Below, piece after piece: positions 11,696 to 24,499 of a stretch of DNA of 64,000 bases. Made by a program: the position numbers and the translations under genes. The stretch comes from Cycas panzhihuaensis. Its lineage: Eukaryota > Cycadophyta. The stretch is from assembly GCA_023213395.1 (NCBI GenBank), contig CM041465.1:12710001-12774000 (forward strand), read 5' to 3'. The notes below the pieces were generated by a model. The model had not been told where the DNA came from, ran no database searches, and saw only the letters and a list, made by a program, of their open reading frames with translations. Numbering within the stretch: the stretch's first letter is position 1; each line of letters begins with the position of its first letter.

Positions 11696-13183
11696 GAGTT
11701 TTTGCATGTAAGCAACCCTTCAAACTATCTGTCAAACATATTTGCAAAACTCCTTCAGAGTGCCAGGCTTTGCGCTGTACATGACTGAATAACGAGTGAG
11801 GACATCTCTTCCATTGCCTTTTCCACCTTCTACATTCAATTCATCCATCCTCTATCCCTTGATTGTCCACTGTATTTGGTGATCTTCACTGTCCCATTTC
11901 TATCTATTTACTACTAATGTTTTCCAAACCTGCACTAGAAATCAAACGTCTTCTGTCTGCACTAGAAATCACAAATCTGCGTGTAGGCGACGAATAGTGA
12001 TTATTTTTAGTCCACCACGTCACTATTCCATCTGCGTCTCCTCTACGTTTCATCTTGGCTGCATTTGCGTTGACATCTACGTCCCTACATCTGCGTTGGC
12101 GTCCCTGCCTCTGCGCTGACTTCTGCGTCCTTCTCTGCGTTATCCTTCTCGTCGTCCTGCCCTATCCATCTCCCGTCATTCCTCTGCATCTTCTGTCCGT
12201 CTGGATCCTTATGTCTTCCATTCTATCCTCTGCATCTTCCGTCCGTTCCATTCTTTACGTCTTCAGTCTGTCTACATCCATTTCATCGTATGTCATTCAA
12301 AAATAAATTACATCATGCGTCATTCCCATTAAAACATTAAGTTTTTAATAGTCGCTTTATCATTTCTTATAATTACCCTCCGTTTACTTCATCCATTTCT
12401 TATACTTTTATATATATCTTATATTCTATCATTTATATAGTGTATAAAAGTATCAATTCAATCACTATAAATAATATTTTATAATATATTATTTATATAA
12501 AAGTATCAATTCAATTGTTTATTGACTTCATTTAAATAAAATTTTATTGTCACATAACTAATCTTTAAATCTTTTTACCATCACCTTTAATAAGTTTAAA
12601 CTTTATTTAATATCTATATTTCGTAACATATTTTAAGTTATTATATATATTCTTCAATAATTAAATTGTTCTTCTAGTTACTACACTAAGGAAGGAACAT
12701 AACATCGAATAGTCTCACACAACAAGCAATTTAGTTCATAAGATACTTGAGCTGTCTCAAGGTTGTTGTTTATAATCTTAGGTTGTCACAATATTTAGAC
12801 AATACTTCAATCTCACGTTGAATATTTAAGTCTAATTTTCTAAGTTACATCACTCCATTCAATCTATTAACAATTGTGAACAGGGGATATTTGACCAAAT
12901 TCTTCTTTATCTATCCCTATTATTGATCTTCTCAAATAGGCCTCGATGTCGGTCAATTTATTTAAATTAACTGCTTATTCTTGGTCAAAAGTTTCGCAAA
13001 ATTTAATAAGTATTGAAAGCATGTGACGATCCTTTTATAAAGCTTCATTCAGCTTGTGAAATTTATACACAAGTGTAAAAGAGATTAACAAGAGAAGTAG
13101 AGACTTGTAGTAGCACTCTAAAAATGCCCGTCAAACAGTGGAATCATATTTATACGATTATTAAAATAATAAACACTGAAGAC
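11696..13183 (+). other. Leader of element F (non-coding)
   Basis: About 1.5 kb between primer site and gag start. The first part (11,960-12,300) is unusually rich in C, T and TCTGCGT/CTGCGTC motifs; a short open frame there (12,055-12,306) is low-complexity and is not thought to be a gene. The remainder is AT-rich. The leader holds the expected packaging region but no recognisable product. Confidence 0.6.
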
Positions 13184-14271
13184 ATGGCAGATAACACCGT
13201 TCAAAAAGAGATCGTCGAACCAATCACTCAAGCAGTCCACGAAGCAGTCCAGACATCAAATGCTCTATTAAATCATACATTACACCAGATATTGGATAAA
13301 TTGACAATCATAGTGGAAAAGGGGAAGGAAGATATGATCGTTCCTGATTCTGAGGATGAAGCAATGAGTCGACCATCTAATATCAAAAATCAGACTATTA
13401 ACAAATATTCCAGTCCTCAGATAGCTCCAATTAATACTGAAAATGAAGCTATCAGAAAATACCTTAATGAGTATCGCAATTTGACCCCTGAAGAATAGAA
13501 GATAGTGGGTTTCCAAGCATATTTCAATTGTTTACAAAATATCCAAACACAGAAAAAGAAAAAATTAGAAAAAATAACTATACAACGTTTTAATATGGAG
13601 TAAAATTCGCATGAGCCAAGAGTATGGATCCAGCAAATTGAAAACTATTTTTGCTTAATGGAGATTGAGTCAGCAGAGCAAGTTTCATTAGCTATCTTGC
13701 ATATGGATGGGATAGCATGCGAATGGTGGCAGTTTCTCGAACGAACCTCTTTTCGAGATCAACTACCAACCTAGAAAGAATTCGTGTGTTTATTCATTGA
13801 GCGATTTGAAACCATATCTAATCACGATTATTACTGTGAGTTACGAAAATTAAAGCAAACTGGTTCTGTGGAAGAATACAGTGCAGCATTCACAAGGTTA
13901 AGCTATGTGTTAGAAGATATTCTGACTAATTAACTTATCCAGTTATATATAGATGGTCTGAAACAGAGATCCAAGTTGACATTAAAATTCAAGAACCAAA
14001 GGACCTTAATAAGGCAATACAGTTAGCCAAAATACATGAAGATAAGCATAATACCTTACGCAAAATGGGCACAGATCTCTATATTCCTCCTCTTAGTCAA
14101 CATGATCCTCTACCAAGTGTTCAACATAGACACGTATCAGTTGTTCCAATTCGACCCGCTAAACCTATCATTCAAAAAATAAAAACAGAACAAGATGAGT
14201 TAAGAAGAAAAAACTTATGCTTCAGATGCAAGGAGAAGTGGGAACCTAGGCATCAATGTCAAAAGAACTAG
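13184..14271 (+). pseudogene. gag: Gag of element F with capsid and zinc knuckle
   Basis: I chose the start ATG at 13,184 (MADNT...). The first open part runs to a TAG at 13,496. A capsid core follows at about 13,610-14,000 (ACEWWQFLER, then LKQTGSVEEYSAAFTRL), matching the retrotransposon gag family in which Gag assembles virus-like particles. The last open part, 14,065-14,271, ends in a zinc-knuckle-like CFRCKEKWEPRHQC. There are several stops and at least one frame change, so no full-length product is expected. Confidence 0.88.
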
Positions 14272-14400
14272 TTATATATAATCCGACTTCTGCCAGATGA
14301 CAATCTTGATGAAGAAGAAGAAGGACCAGAAAATAATCAAGAAAATTATAATGTAGAACATCAAAAAAGCTACAGTAATCCTGAGGTCGACCACCTGCAA

Positions 14401-14760
14401 ATGTCACTATCATTTATGAACAGTTTTAATCAATCAAATATCCTAAAGCTACAAGGATCTATCAAAAATCAAGCTGTAACAATCTTGATAGATTCAGGGA
14501 GCACACATAATTTTATGGATCGAAACTGTGCACAACAATTAAGGTTATTTCCATTAAGGACTCCTCATTTCCAGGTCACTGTTGGATGAAGACAGGTAAT
14601 CTCTGGACAAGGTGTAATGAAGAACCTTAATCTCATGCTAAATGAAGTCAGTATTATAGAAGATTTCTATGTCATCGATGTTGGAGATGTAGATATGGTA
14701 CTGGGTAGTCAATGGCTCAGTACACTCGGAACTTTTGAAATGAATATTAATGAATAATTT
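14401..14760 (+). pseudogene. pol: Retroviral-type aspartic protease of element F
   Basis: The active-site motif LIDSGSTHNFM lies at about 14,487-14,520, and the flap and C-terminal motif DMVLGSQWLSTLG follows at about 14,692-14,735. This is the retropepsin-like fold that processes Gag and Pol. A TGA splits it at 14,587. Beyond it the frame continues about 100 codons of basic, Ser-rich sequence (14,809-15,060) and then meets the polypurine tract, with no reverse transcriptase. Confidence 0.88.
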
Positions 14761-15028
14761 ATATGATTTAAGAAAAATGGAAGAATTATCTCGTTATCAG
14801 GAAAATGATTGAATAAAATTAAAGCCCTACCACACAAGGATCAAAGTGAAGAAGTCAAGAAACAACCACCAGCATTTCAAAAATACAGTCAAGGTTTTCA
14901 ATCAGAAGAATTTTCCAATAAATACCTGCAATATCCGTCTAATCGCCTAATGGATTCTGCTACAATGAAGGATAGCATACGTTTAAAGGACTGCAATCGT
15001 TCGACTATGTTTCGTAGGCGAAACATCT

Positions 15029-15288
15029 CAAGAGGGAGGACTTGTTATGAACCTCCTTAAGCAAAAAGCTTAATTAATTGATTAAATATCAGGTGTTATT
15101 GAATAGGCACAACCCTCCATGAAAGGGCCTAAGGTGCATATAAAATTGGGCACCAATTGTAATTTGGATATCATATTTTTTTATCTTATCAATCAATCTT
15201 GGTTTATTGACTACAACTTACTCCAGCGTTCTGGCGTGCTCTCTTGCTCAATTCAGTTGTCTTCATGTTACGAACTGGGTTCGTAACA
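15029..15288 (+). repeat. Polypurine tract and 3' LTR of element F
   Basis: The purine run CAAGAGGGAGGA at 15,029-15,040 sits two bases before the 246-bp 3' LTR (15,043-15,288). The preceding GGCGAAACATCTCAAG also occurs, in reverse orientation, beside the 3' LTR of the BRCT-carrying element at 30,941-30,975. Confidence 0.93.
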
Positions 15289-15293
15289 CCCTA

Positions 15294-16379
15294 TGTGTTG
15301 TCATCTTTAAATACAACTTTCCCTTTTTAATCCTTATCAATATTTGAGAAAGATTTAGTATTATAAGTCATATGAGTTAAGCATCCATAATCAATAAACC
15401 ATTAATCACTAGTTAAAGAATTTTCCATTAACCTTGTATAGAATAAACTCTCACCTTTTGATGTATTATCTTACATGTATGCAACTATATTTGTTGAATA
15501 ATAATTTCTAGCTAGATGACCATATCATCTATATTTATAACATTGAGGTCCATAACCTCCACCCCTTCCTTGAGATATATTTTTACCTTGAGATGTACCT
15601 CTACCTTGAGATGAAAAATTTTGACCTCTTCCTTGACTTGATCTTCCTTTTGAGTACTGAAAATTTTGTTGCACAATTCCATTTTAAAAATTTGGCTACC
15701 TAACTCTTCTCCTTAAATTAGCTATTAAGGCTAAGGGTTGATCTAAATATTCACTTATAGCCTTATTTTTATTCTTTTCTTCCATATTGAATAATATGGA
15801 CAATAATTGATCAACTTTTAAAGTAGACAGGTCCTTTGTTACTTCGATAGTAGTCGTAATATTCTCAAATTTACTAATTTGACTTGTGCTCCTAAATATC
15901 TTTTTGACCATTCTCTATTTAGTTATATATTCTCCTAAATATACCATTTGATTAACAAGATCTTGTATCTTTATAAGGAACTCATTAATTGATTCAGTAG
16001 GCATCATCTTTACATTTTCATAATTTAATCTCAGATTCTAAAGCCTTTGAGGTATAACGCCTTCATAATGGGTCTTCAATATATTCCATGCTTCATGGGA
16101 AGTAGAAGCTCCATATATGCAAGGGAATATATACTTAGCTATGAATATATATATGATAGAAAGTGCCTCATTATCCTTCTTTAAGAGCTCTCCTTTTTAT
16201 ATCTCTTGATCAGATGTCAATTTTGTACTAGGTGATTTTAGTTGCAGTATTGTAAATCCATGAGAAACAATATTCCATAAACCTTTTGATTATAAAATAA
16301 CTTGTATTTGGCTAAGCCATGGTAGATAATCAGATCCATTAAATTGTGGTAGGGATTAACTAATTTGATATGTTGCCAT
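15294..16379 (-). pseudogene. gag: Copia gag and protease (E1)
   Basis: The gag start ATG is at 16,379 (MATYQIS...). A UBN2-type copia gag follows, clearest at 15,696-15,911 (LSTLKVDQLLSILFNMEEK). It is followed by a Gln/Gly/Arg-rich segment and a decayed CCHC knuckle near 15,510-15,550, in which two cysteines have become Tyr but the His remains. The protease begins near 15,400 with IDYGCLTHM in place of the expected D-S-G active site. Several TAA/TAG stops interrupt it. Confidence 0.87.
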
Positions 16380-17699
16380 TGAAACTACCTTCTAATCCTT
16401 AGACTTATACAAATTTCAAGGATCAAGGGATAAATGCACTAGGGCTAAGAAGTAAATTGATAAGAAGATATAGATATAACAAGAATTTGGTATGAAAGAA
16501 AAACTTAGATTAAATATTCTCTATAAAATTGATATCAAAACATGTCAAATCTTATACTAAAGTGACAAGCTCCGAGTCAAAATTTGAGTGATTCAGACAA
16601 TTTAGAAATCAAAGTCATAAAACTCAAGATATTAAAAGAATGTACACATACCCTTTTGAAGAAAATAGAGAAAAAAAAAGGTAAAGTAATAACACCCTTT
16701 ACATTTAAATCCTGGTCATATGAGTCTTACATATAATTAAGAGTTAAGACAAAGGGGGGGTCTAAACTTGAAGTGACAATTGAAATAATTAAATTTAATA
16801 AACCTTATCAATGATATATTTGTGCTAGGATTAATCTTGATAATAGGGTGCAACAAAGGAAGAACATAGATCAATCATCAGCAAAATTAAAACAAAAGTA
16901 AAGTAAATAGAATGAGATTATAAAATGATGCAAAGGCTAATGACTATGGAAGACAGAAGATATGGCTACATGATCACAATAGAAGTAAGAATGGGTAATA
17001 ACCAATGAGGAAGATAGATGGGCTAGAAAGATTCAACATACAAATATGAAGGTTCTAATCAATACCATTAAAGAGATAGATTCTAATTACTCCCATTGAA
17101 GAGACAAATTTAAGATTCTATCAATTAATTCAATGATAATTAAAAAAAAAACATGAAGTAGATGAGGTAGAGATTAATAGAGTAGATAACAGATTTAAGT
17201 AATTTTAAATGTAGGAAATATAATGGTGGGTAGGATTAATAAGGCTATTATTTGCTTGCTATTGAGGATCAGGTACGTTAGAGATACAAAGATGCAACTC
17301 TCAGGCACCACTCAGATAAATAGATATGAAGAAGAGAAAGGTAAATGTGATGATTTATAAGATCGAGATAGATCATACACAAGGATTTATAGCAAAAAGA
17401 AAAAAAATAGAAACAAATATAATACAACTCATTTAAAACTATGGTAATAAAAGTGACCATTAAAAATTATAGTTAAGTAAATACCTTTATTTAGTTTAAA
17501 GAAGAAGATTCATGGTAGCATGAATTAGTCTTCCACTGACAAACAACCACAGATGGGGAAAAACTCTTACAAGTTCATCTCTTCACTTAGATCTGGTAAC
17601 TGCGAACCACAAATAGAAACAATACTAGCTTGCAACTCAAACTCTTCACCATGGCAAACCTACACAAACCAACTCTTCCAATGAATTCCTCTTAATCTC
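16380..17699 (-). other. Untranslated leader of copia E1
   Basis: About 1.3 kb between the 5' LTR/primer site (17,700) and the gag start (16,379). It is AT-rich without a credible reading frame. A short open frame at 17,278-17,460 is hydrophobic and low-complexity and is taken as chance. Confidence 0.6.
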
Positions 17700-17909
17700 A
17701 CTTTGATACCATGTTGAATTCTACAAGAATACAAAAAAATCTAGGATACAAAATGGTATCATAAGATGCCTTCCAATAAAATTAGATGAAAAGATAAAAC
17801 ATATAATAGATTTATATACCCATTAAATAGGAGAAAAAATAATTATTTATAGGCCCACCAAAATACCAAGAAGTTATGAATAAATATGATTATATTTTAT
17901 TTTCTAATA
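17700..17909 (-). repeat. Primer-binding site and 5' LTR of copia E1
   Basis: Bases 17,700-17,711 are the reverse complement of TGGTATCAAAGT, two mismatches from the iMet primer site. The LTR (17,712-17,909, 198 bp) opens TGTTGAATTCTACAAGAAT and ends TTCTAATA; the terminal CA has decayed to TA. Confidence 0.88.
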
Positions 17910-20900
17910 GATTTTGAATTGATTATCATATTTTTAGTACTCATTTTATGTTTTTATACTATGGAATCACATTTTTTAGTAAACATTTACAAGTAAAAAT
18001 AAAGAAATTTGTATTGTAGACTTATCAGATAACATACCCCATGATGAATCTTTATAATATATACTCAATTGTGCTTGTACTATCCTCTAAAGTTATTTTG
18101 AAGCTCTACAAGATCTTAATTTTTCTCTAAAAGGTACTCTAACTCTAACTCTCAAAGACGAAAATGAAAGTTGAATTACTTCCCTTCCATATAAAAGGGC
18201 CTCATTTCATCTAAAAAGAAAAAAGTTTTCTTTAGTCAACTTACTCCTATTATATAAATATGCTATGATTTGGAATTCTACACTTGTTATACTTCTATAT
18301 TTATCCTTATTATTGATCTTTTATATCATTAATGAAGAGAATGAGTATCATTTAAGTAAGGAAGTTCACTTAAGATCAATATCTCCAACCATAAGCATAT
18401 TTATAGTTTATGGTATTGGTTAGGCCTAGGGGATGTAAACTTAATATCTCTTAATTCCTTTTTGTAATTGAAGTTGGGAAACACGAGGTTCAAGAAGACC
18501 TAAGGGACCATCTTTTCCTAACTCCTAAGGAGGATTCTTTTCCTAGTAGTGTTGTCCAATGGAGTGTGAATGGATATGACGAAAGGCATGGATATGAAAT
18601 GGGATGGTAGAATCCAATAACCTATATGACTTGATAAAGAAATTCTAAGTTTGGAGTTGTATTGACAATATCCTTAATGTCATTCCTAGGGATTCATCTC
18701 ATCTAATCCTTTCAACCTTTTGAGTTCTACTTAGATGTAGGAGATGATAAGCTAATGGAAAGGTGGTTTCTCTTGTTTTGTTTCTTGTCTTAGTTTGTAT
18801 CCACTTTGTTTATCTTCCTTTTTGTATGATATTTATGGTCATTTTATATTCCTTTGTATTTTGTTATTCTTCCCAGATTTTGATATGATAGAAAGAGACA
18901 AAACCAAGAGAGCAAGATAAATCTATGCAACCAAAGAGACTACAAGTTTAAACTCACATAAACCCCTTTTTTTTCTATTCTTTTTTTTTTTCAAGTAAAA
19001 AGCAAACAAACTAAAAACAATGCATGCAAGTTCTCTTTCTTTTCCTTTGTTTTTATGTTTTTAAAATGAAAGATGCATATGCGACTATGAAATAGGTTTC
19101 TTATATGCAATATGCACACTTCACTTCAAAAGAAATGATGTTACTAAAACCTAAAATTCACTATATGATCTTTGTACAAGTTTCTTAAAGAAATCAATTA
19201 ACATGCAAAACTAGTCAACATACTTTATCTTTCATGCATGTAACCAATTCTTTAAAAAGATGATGAATAATACACAAAGAAAATAGACTCTTAAAAGATG
19301 CTACTACTATTTTCTAATGATTTTCAAACTTATGAGATGATAAACAAACAAATCTAAACAATAACATTCACATGAAAAACTAGTTCCAATGGTTCTATCA
19401 TAATTGGAGTAGTAAGAGCTCCAAAAGGATCCTTGAACCCTTTGTAAAACTAAAAATTCAAAGATATTTTACCATGTAATATTCTCAACATTTTATTTCA
19501 AAGGTAAAGAAGCCAACTTAAAAATAAAAGTGAATGCAACCACAAGGATATAACAAAAGAATTTCTTTCCTATTATGAAGAACACTTGAGAATGACTAGA
19601 TTATCTTTTAGTTGACCAACTCTTCAATAAACTTTCATTCAAAGCAAATCAAAGAAGGAAAAAACAACAATTAAAAGAGGCCAAACTAGAGCCTAATAAT
19701 TCTAAAAGAGAGTGGCAAACCAATTGAAATATAAACTGCTACAAGAGAGTGGGAAGAGATAGCTAGATATATGGTGGAGAGATGACCATGCTCCATCCTA
19801 GTCTACCCTTAAGGAACCCCATAAAGGGATGACATTTCAGTGCATATTTCAGTATCTTAAAATAATATAAGATCACTATAGTAATCAGCCAAAGAAAGAA
19901 AAGTTTTTAAGCTAAAATCACCTTCAAAATAGTATGAAACAAGCTAGAAATATAGTAGGAAAGATCTTACCAAACTAGAAGAAGTTTAAAGCATAAAACT
20001 TAATGAAGATCTAAGAAAATGAAAGCTCAGACTATCAACAGTCAAATAGAAGAAATACAACAACAAAACTCCTTTAAGATTTCACCCAAAAGTTTTCAAA
20101 AAGATCAAGTTTCAATCTTATAGGAGCAGTCTTCAAGAATTCTCTAAGAAACTCAAAAAATTCACACCAAAGCTGAGCAAAATCACTTCTAACTTCTCTA
20201 CTTGTAATTAATAAAGACTCAAAAGTACTTCTGGGCATCGAAGGAATCAAATTCCACTAAATCTGGATGATGACATGTAAAATTTTGGTGCAATTCTCGA
20301 TTTTTTCTTCCATGATAGTGAAAAATGTAATGTGTCGTATTTTTCACCTACTAAACAAATGACTTTATTCTAAAAACACGATAGGTCATATTTTTGGTAG
20401 TGCCAAAAACTCGATAATAGTGGAGTCAAAATTTGATAAAAAAATAATAGAAGTTAGTATCAAGTGAGGATCTAATCATAAAAATAACTTCATTAACGAG
20501 TAGATAATCCCAAAATTAGGTGAAACACATTAAATACAAGCCTAAAAAGTTAACCAATAATAAAATTTGGCTGAAATCTTGAAAATAAGATAAAAATAAC
20601 AAGTTTTGAAGGAAAATGTAAGGTTAAATTAATCATGAAAGAAAATTTTGGTGTCATAGTATACATAATTGATGGATCGTAGGTAAAATATAAGTCACAC
20701 CATCATTCCTAACTATACTTCATTAATTAAACTTCATATATAACTTCAATAAAATATGGCCTAATTAACCATCAAATAAAATTCATTAATCATTTCCAAT
20801 AAAACTATATACAACATATCAAAATTTACTAATACAAGCTAAAATAAACCTAAGGGCTATGTTTTGGTGAAATATTTGCCCTCTTAACACCTGAAGCTCC

Positions 20901-21273
20901 TATTCTAGAGAGAGTGATATGATGGCAAAAGGTGGTAATAATGTAAGTGTTTATCATTCTGGTCAAGGTGATATGAATTGAATGAAGTATATCAATGATG
21001 GGGTAACATAACTCTATGACCTAATATGAAATGGAATCCATGTGACAACTAGATTCAATAAAGTTACTACTAGTAAATCTACTCGAAAAGGCTAGGTAAC
21101 TCTGACCAAAACATAACTATTTACACCTTTTTCCCAAAAGGACTGGGCACCTAATTACTACAAAGCTACCCAAGAGGATTGGGCATTTGTCATCATCAGA
21201 GAGCTACCCAAAAGGATTATGTATTAATCCAAACCAAAGGCACGCCTAATAGTATTGGATACTCATCACTTTT
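17910..21273. other. Unassigned AT-rich DNA
   Basis: About 3.4 kb in which I recognise no protein domain, LTR end or primer site. It begins as the right flank of copia E1. It includes T-rich and A-rich tracts (for example around 18,965-18,995) and a short minisatellite near 21,133. It is probably decayed transposon DNA. Confidence 0.45.
21133..21220 (+). repeat. Short minisatellite, unit about 37 bp
   Basis: The motif CCCAARAGGAYTGGGCA recurs at 21,133, 21,169 and, in part, 21,207, separated by 36 and 38 bases, with a shared AAGCTA or AGAGCTA just before each later unit. About two and a half decayed units are visible. Confidence 0.7.
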
Positions 21274-21293
21274 TATTTGTCATTATTTAAACT
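21274..21293 (+). repeat. Left copy of a 20-bp direct repeat flanking copia G
   Basis: TATTTGTCATTATTTAAACT is identical to 25,050-25,069. The last base overlaps the first T of the LTR. The repeat is far longer than the 5 bp made by LTR-retrotransposon integrase. Confidence 0.9.
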
Positions 21294-21503
21294 GTTGAAA
21301 AAATAGAGCAAAGATAGAACTTGATTTATACAGAGAAGAGAAAGAGTCGTTATTTAATTGAGATTCAGTCTCCTTAAATATACATCAACAATGTGACTAT
21401 TATAAACTGAAATATAACTGATCAGTCTAAGGATGCCAAGTGTCACAATCTTATATTGGAATTACATTTGAGGGTGGTCCTAACATGACCCCCTTTCTCA
21501 CTT
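21293..21503 (-). repeat. 3' LTR and polypurine tract of copia G
   Basis: 193 bp opening TGTTGAAAAAATAG and ending GGTCCTAACA. The adjacent TGACCCCCTTTCTCACTT (21,486-21,503) is, on the minus strand, the purine-rich AAGTGAGAAAGGGGGTCA expected just before a 3' LTR. No matching second LTR is in the window. Confidence 0.87.
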
Positions 21504-23000
21504 AGATAAAACATTACATATCAACACCCTCTCTTTATGTTTTATCTCTAATAGTCTCATTTTGTTTCTTAAATATTTAGGCCTTTCTTTTCCAAGAGGC
21601 TTTGTCAGAAGATCTGCAACCTGTTCGGCTGAGGGATAGTACTCTAAGTTAATTTCTTTATTATGTACATTTTCTCTTATGAAATGATGGTGAACTTCAA
21701 TATGCTTGGTTCTTGCATGTAGAATTAGATTTTTAGTTAGCTTAATAGCACTTTGATTATCGCACTTCAAGGAAGTTACCTTTTTTTGCTGTTGATCTAG
21801 GTCGAGTAGAAGTTGTCTTAACCAGATAGCTTCACAAGTTGCTGATGTAGCTGCTTTGTATTTTGCTTCTGTAGAAGAGAGAGCAACTGTAGCATGTTTC
21901 TTACTACATCAGGAGATTGCTAATGATCCTAAGAAAAAATAATATCCACTGGTGGATTTCCTTTATTCTTTGTCTCCAGCCTAGTCAGAGTCACAATACC
22001 CTGATATTTCGATTGAGCATCCTTTTAAGTATACTAACTTAAGATCTGCTGTTCCTTTAAGATATCTCAAAATTCTTTTTGCAGCCTCCTAATGTCTCAA
22101 TTTTGGATTTTGCATGTATCTGGATATTAGTCCTACTGAATAGGATATGTCAGGCCTGGTGGCTATCAAATAAATTAGACTTCTAATCATTTATCTATAT
22201 AGGGTGACATCAGCATCTTTTTCCATATTATCTGCCATTAAGTCATAGTTTGTTTCTATGGGCATTGTACATGGATTGCAGTTCTCCATCTGAAATCGAA
22301 CAAGCAAAATTCTGATGTAGTTGCTCTAGGACAAGGTTATATAATTTTGATATTGACCTACCTCCAATCCCAAGTAATAATTTAGTGAACCCAAGTCTGT
22401 CATTTCAAATTTCTGTTGAAGTTGATCCTTTATGTCTTTAATTCCTCCTTCATCATTTCCAGTAAGAAGCATATCATCAACATAAACAACAATTATTGTT
22501 ACCTTGTTGTTCTTTTTCCTTATGTAGAGACTAGAGTCAAAGTTGCACTTATTGAACTTATTTTCTTCAAGGAAATGATCTAATTTAGCATACCAAGCTC
22601 GTGGGGCTTGTTTTAGACCATACAGAGCCTTTTTTAATCTGCAGACCAGATTTTCTTATCCTTTTTCAGTGTATCCTTTAGGTTGTTACATGTAGACTTC
22701 TTCTTCTAATTCGTTATTTAAGAAGGCACTTTTTATATCTAATTGAGAGATTTTCCAATTTTGTGCTGCAACCAAAGCTATTACTATTCTTACAATGTTC
22801 ATTTTTGCTACTGGAGAGAAAGTTTCATCAAAATCTACACCTGTTGTTTGTGTATATCCTTTTGTGACTAATCTTGCTTTATACTTTTCTACCTTACCAT
22901 CCATTCCCTTTTTTGTTTTGTAATCCATTTGCAGCTTACAACAGATTTGTTGGCAGGTAGTTCTACTAATTCCCATGTCTGATTTTTCATGATTGAGTTC
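21490..23000 (-). pseudogene. pol: Copia reverse transcriptase and RNase H (G)
   Basis: Open pieces at 22,686-22,976 and 21,498-21,770 are joined by stop-interrupted sequence that reads clearly. In order: KARLVTKGYTQ and LDIKSAFLN (RT fingers), GLKQAPRAWY, VVYVDDML (catalytic aspartates kept, near 22,480), LGLEVGQY, then RNase H with GYCDSD and SSTEAKYKA, and the C-terminal HIEVHHHFIRE. This is the standard copia pol end. The stops are all TAA/TAG/TGA substitutions in the C-terminal third. Confidence 0.9.
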
Positions 23001-23299
23001 ATTTCATTGTCCATTGCGACTTTCCATTCTTGTTGATCTTTTGCTTCTTGAAAGCTTTGAGGTTCGACTTTGCTTAGAAGAGATTTTGACCTTTGCCCTC
23101 TTGTTTTCTATTCTATTACATTACTTTTCCCTTCTTCAATTGTTTTAATATACCATTTTGGCAACCTTTTCTGTCTTTGTGAGTCTTCCTTCTCATTGGA
23201 GTCTTCTGTTACTTGACTAGTTTCACTTGTTGATGATGGATCAGCTGGCCCTTCTTCTGAAGTGATCTCAGATTCATTCTCTTGCTTAGTTTTTGGTGC

Positions 23300-24498
23300 T
23301 TCTTCTTCTAAAGTAATCTATGATTTATTTTCTTGCTCATCTTCATATGTCCCTTCATTTTCAGTATGCCTGATAGCTTCCTGTTCAATTCCCTTTTCAC
23401 ACTCTATTATTCTGATTTGTAAGAATTCAAGAGAATCTTCTTCATTAAAAATGACATCTCTACTTACATAGATTTTGTTAGTTTTAGGATCTATGCATTT
23501 ATAGGCTTTTGAATTTTTATTATAGCCTATCAAAATGCATTCTATACTTTTTGCATCTAGTTGGATCTTTTTTTATCAGGAATATGAACAAACGATTGAC
23601 TACCAAAAACTTTGAGAAGACTTACATTGGGTTTTTTTCCTGTCCAAGCTTCTTCTGGAGTGATATCCTTCAAAGCTTTTGTGGGACTTCTATTTATTAA
23701 GTAACAAGCTATGCTTACTGCTTTTACCTAATAGGATTTTGATATATTTGTTCCATATACCATACTTCGAGCCATTTCCATTAGAGTTCTATTCTTCCTT
23801 TTGGCTACTGCATTCGACTGAGGAGTATAAGGAGTTGTAATCTGTCTACAAATTCCTTGATCCCTGCAATAATTTAGAAACTCATTTGAAATATATTCTC
23901 CTCCTCCATCTGACCTGAAGCATTTAATTTTCATTCCTGACTCTAGTTACATACGCTTTAAATTCTTTGAATGTTTCAAAGACTTCTGACTTATTATGTA
24001 AGAAATATACCCATACTTTTCGAGTGAAATCATCAATGAAAGTTAAAAAATATCTACATCTGTTAATTGTGAGAGGCATAATTAGACCACAAATATCTGT
24101 ATGTATCAATTCCAACTTTGACTGAGCTCTCCAAATACTTTCTTTAAAAGGAAGTCTATGTTGTTTACTTGATTGATCTTTACATACAAATTTATCTGAT
24201 GAAATGCTAGGTAGACCATTCACCATTCTTGATTTTTCCATTAGTTTTAGTGAGTCAATTGAGAGATGTCTATACCTCAAATGCCAAGTTTTATTATTAG
24301 ATTTAGAAGCAGTACAAGCTTTTTCTTCCAAGTAAGGAAGTACAGGATCTGACAGAAGTTTATAAGATCATTACATCTAACTCCTTTTGTAATAATTTTT
24401 CCACCTCTCTTCATATCTAGAATATGACAGTTTCCTTCTTCATTGAAAATGGTTCTCAACCCTTTTTTACTTAATTGAGAGACAGAGAGAAGGTTCAT
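23300..24498 (-). pseudogene. pol: Copia integrase and GAG-pre-integrase (G)
   Basis: The open piece at 24,277-24,498 carries the pre-integrase MNLLSVSQL motif. The next, 23,924-24,331, has the zinc-binding HLRYRHLS start and the core motif HTDICG with the first catalytic Asp. The piece at 23,728-23,934 has the second Asp (RSDGGGEY), but the third catalytic residue reads Lys (NAVAKRKNRT) where copia integrases have Glu. The piece at 23,318-23,533 is the integrase C-terminal end. At least three frame changes occur. Confidence 0.88.
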
Positions 24499-24499
24499 T

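Larger units (their letters stand above)
11436..15288 (+). mobile_element. Non-autonomous LTR element F (LTR-gag-protease-LTR), nested in E1
   Basis: LTRs of exactly 246 bp (11,436-11,681 and 15,043-15,288) begin TGTTATGAACC and end GGTTCGTAACA. A perfect 5-bp target duplication CCCTA flanks the element (11,431-11,435 and 15,289-15,293), and removing it restores the copia sequence. A perfect iMet primer site follows the 5' LTR. Gag with a zinc knuckle and a retropepsin are recognisable, but reverse transcriptase, RNase H and integrase are absent: the protease end runs straight into the polypurine tract. The gag and protease types suggest a Ty3/gypsy relative. Total length is 3853 bp. Confidence 0.95.
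8333..17909 (-). mobile_element. Full-length Ty1/copia element E1, minus strand, split by a nested element
   Basis: Two similar LTRs (8333-8531 and 17,712-17,909) bound gag, protease, integrase, reverse transcriptase and RNase H remnants in the copia order, read on the minus strand. Removing the nested element at 11,436-15,288 and one target copy leaves about 5.7 kb, normal for copia. A degenerate iMet primer site (TGGTATCAAAGT, 10 of 12) lies at 17,700-17,711, and a purine tract ATTATGAGGAAG (minus strand) abuts the 3' LTR at 8532-8543. All genes carry stops and frameshifts, so the copy is dead. Confidence 0.92.

Noticed and set aside
21133-21220. CRISPR-like spaced repeats
   Set aside because: Only two and a half diverged units of a 37-bp minisatellite in a plant nuclear context; spacers are not distinct from repeat.
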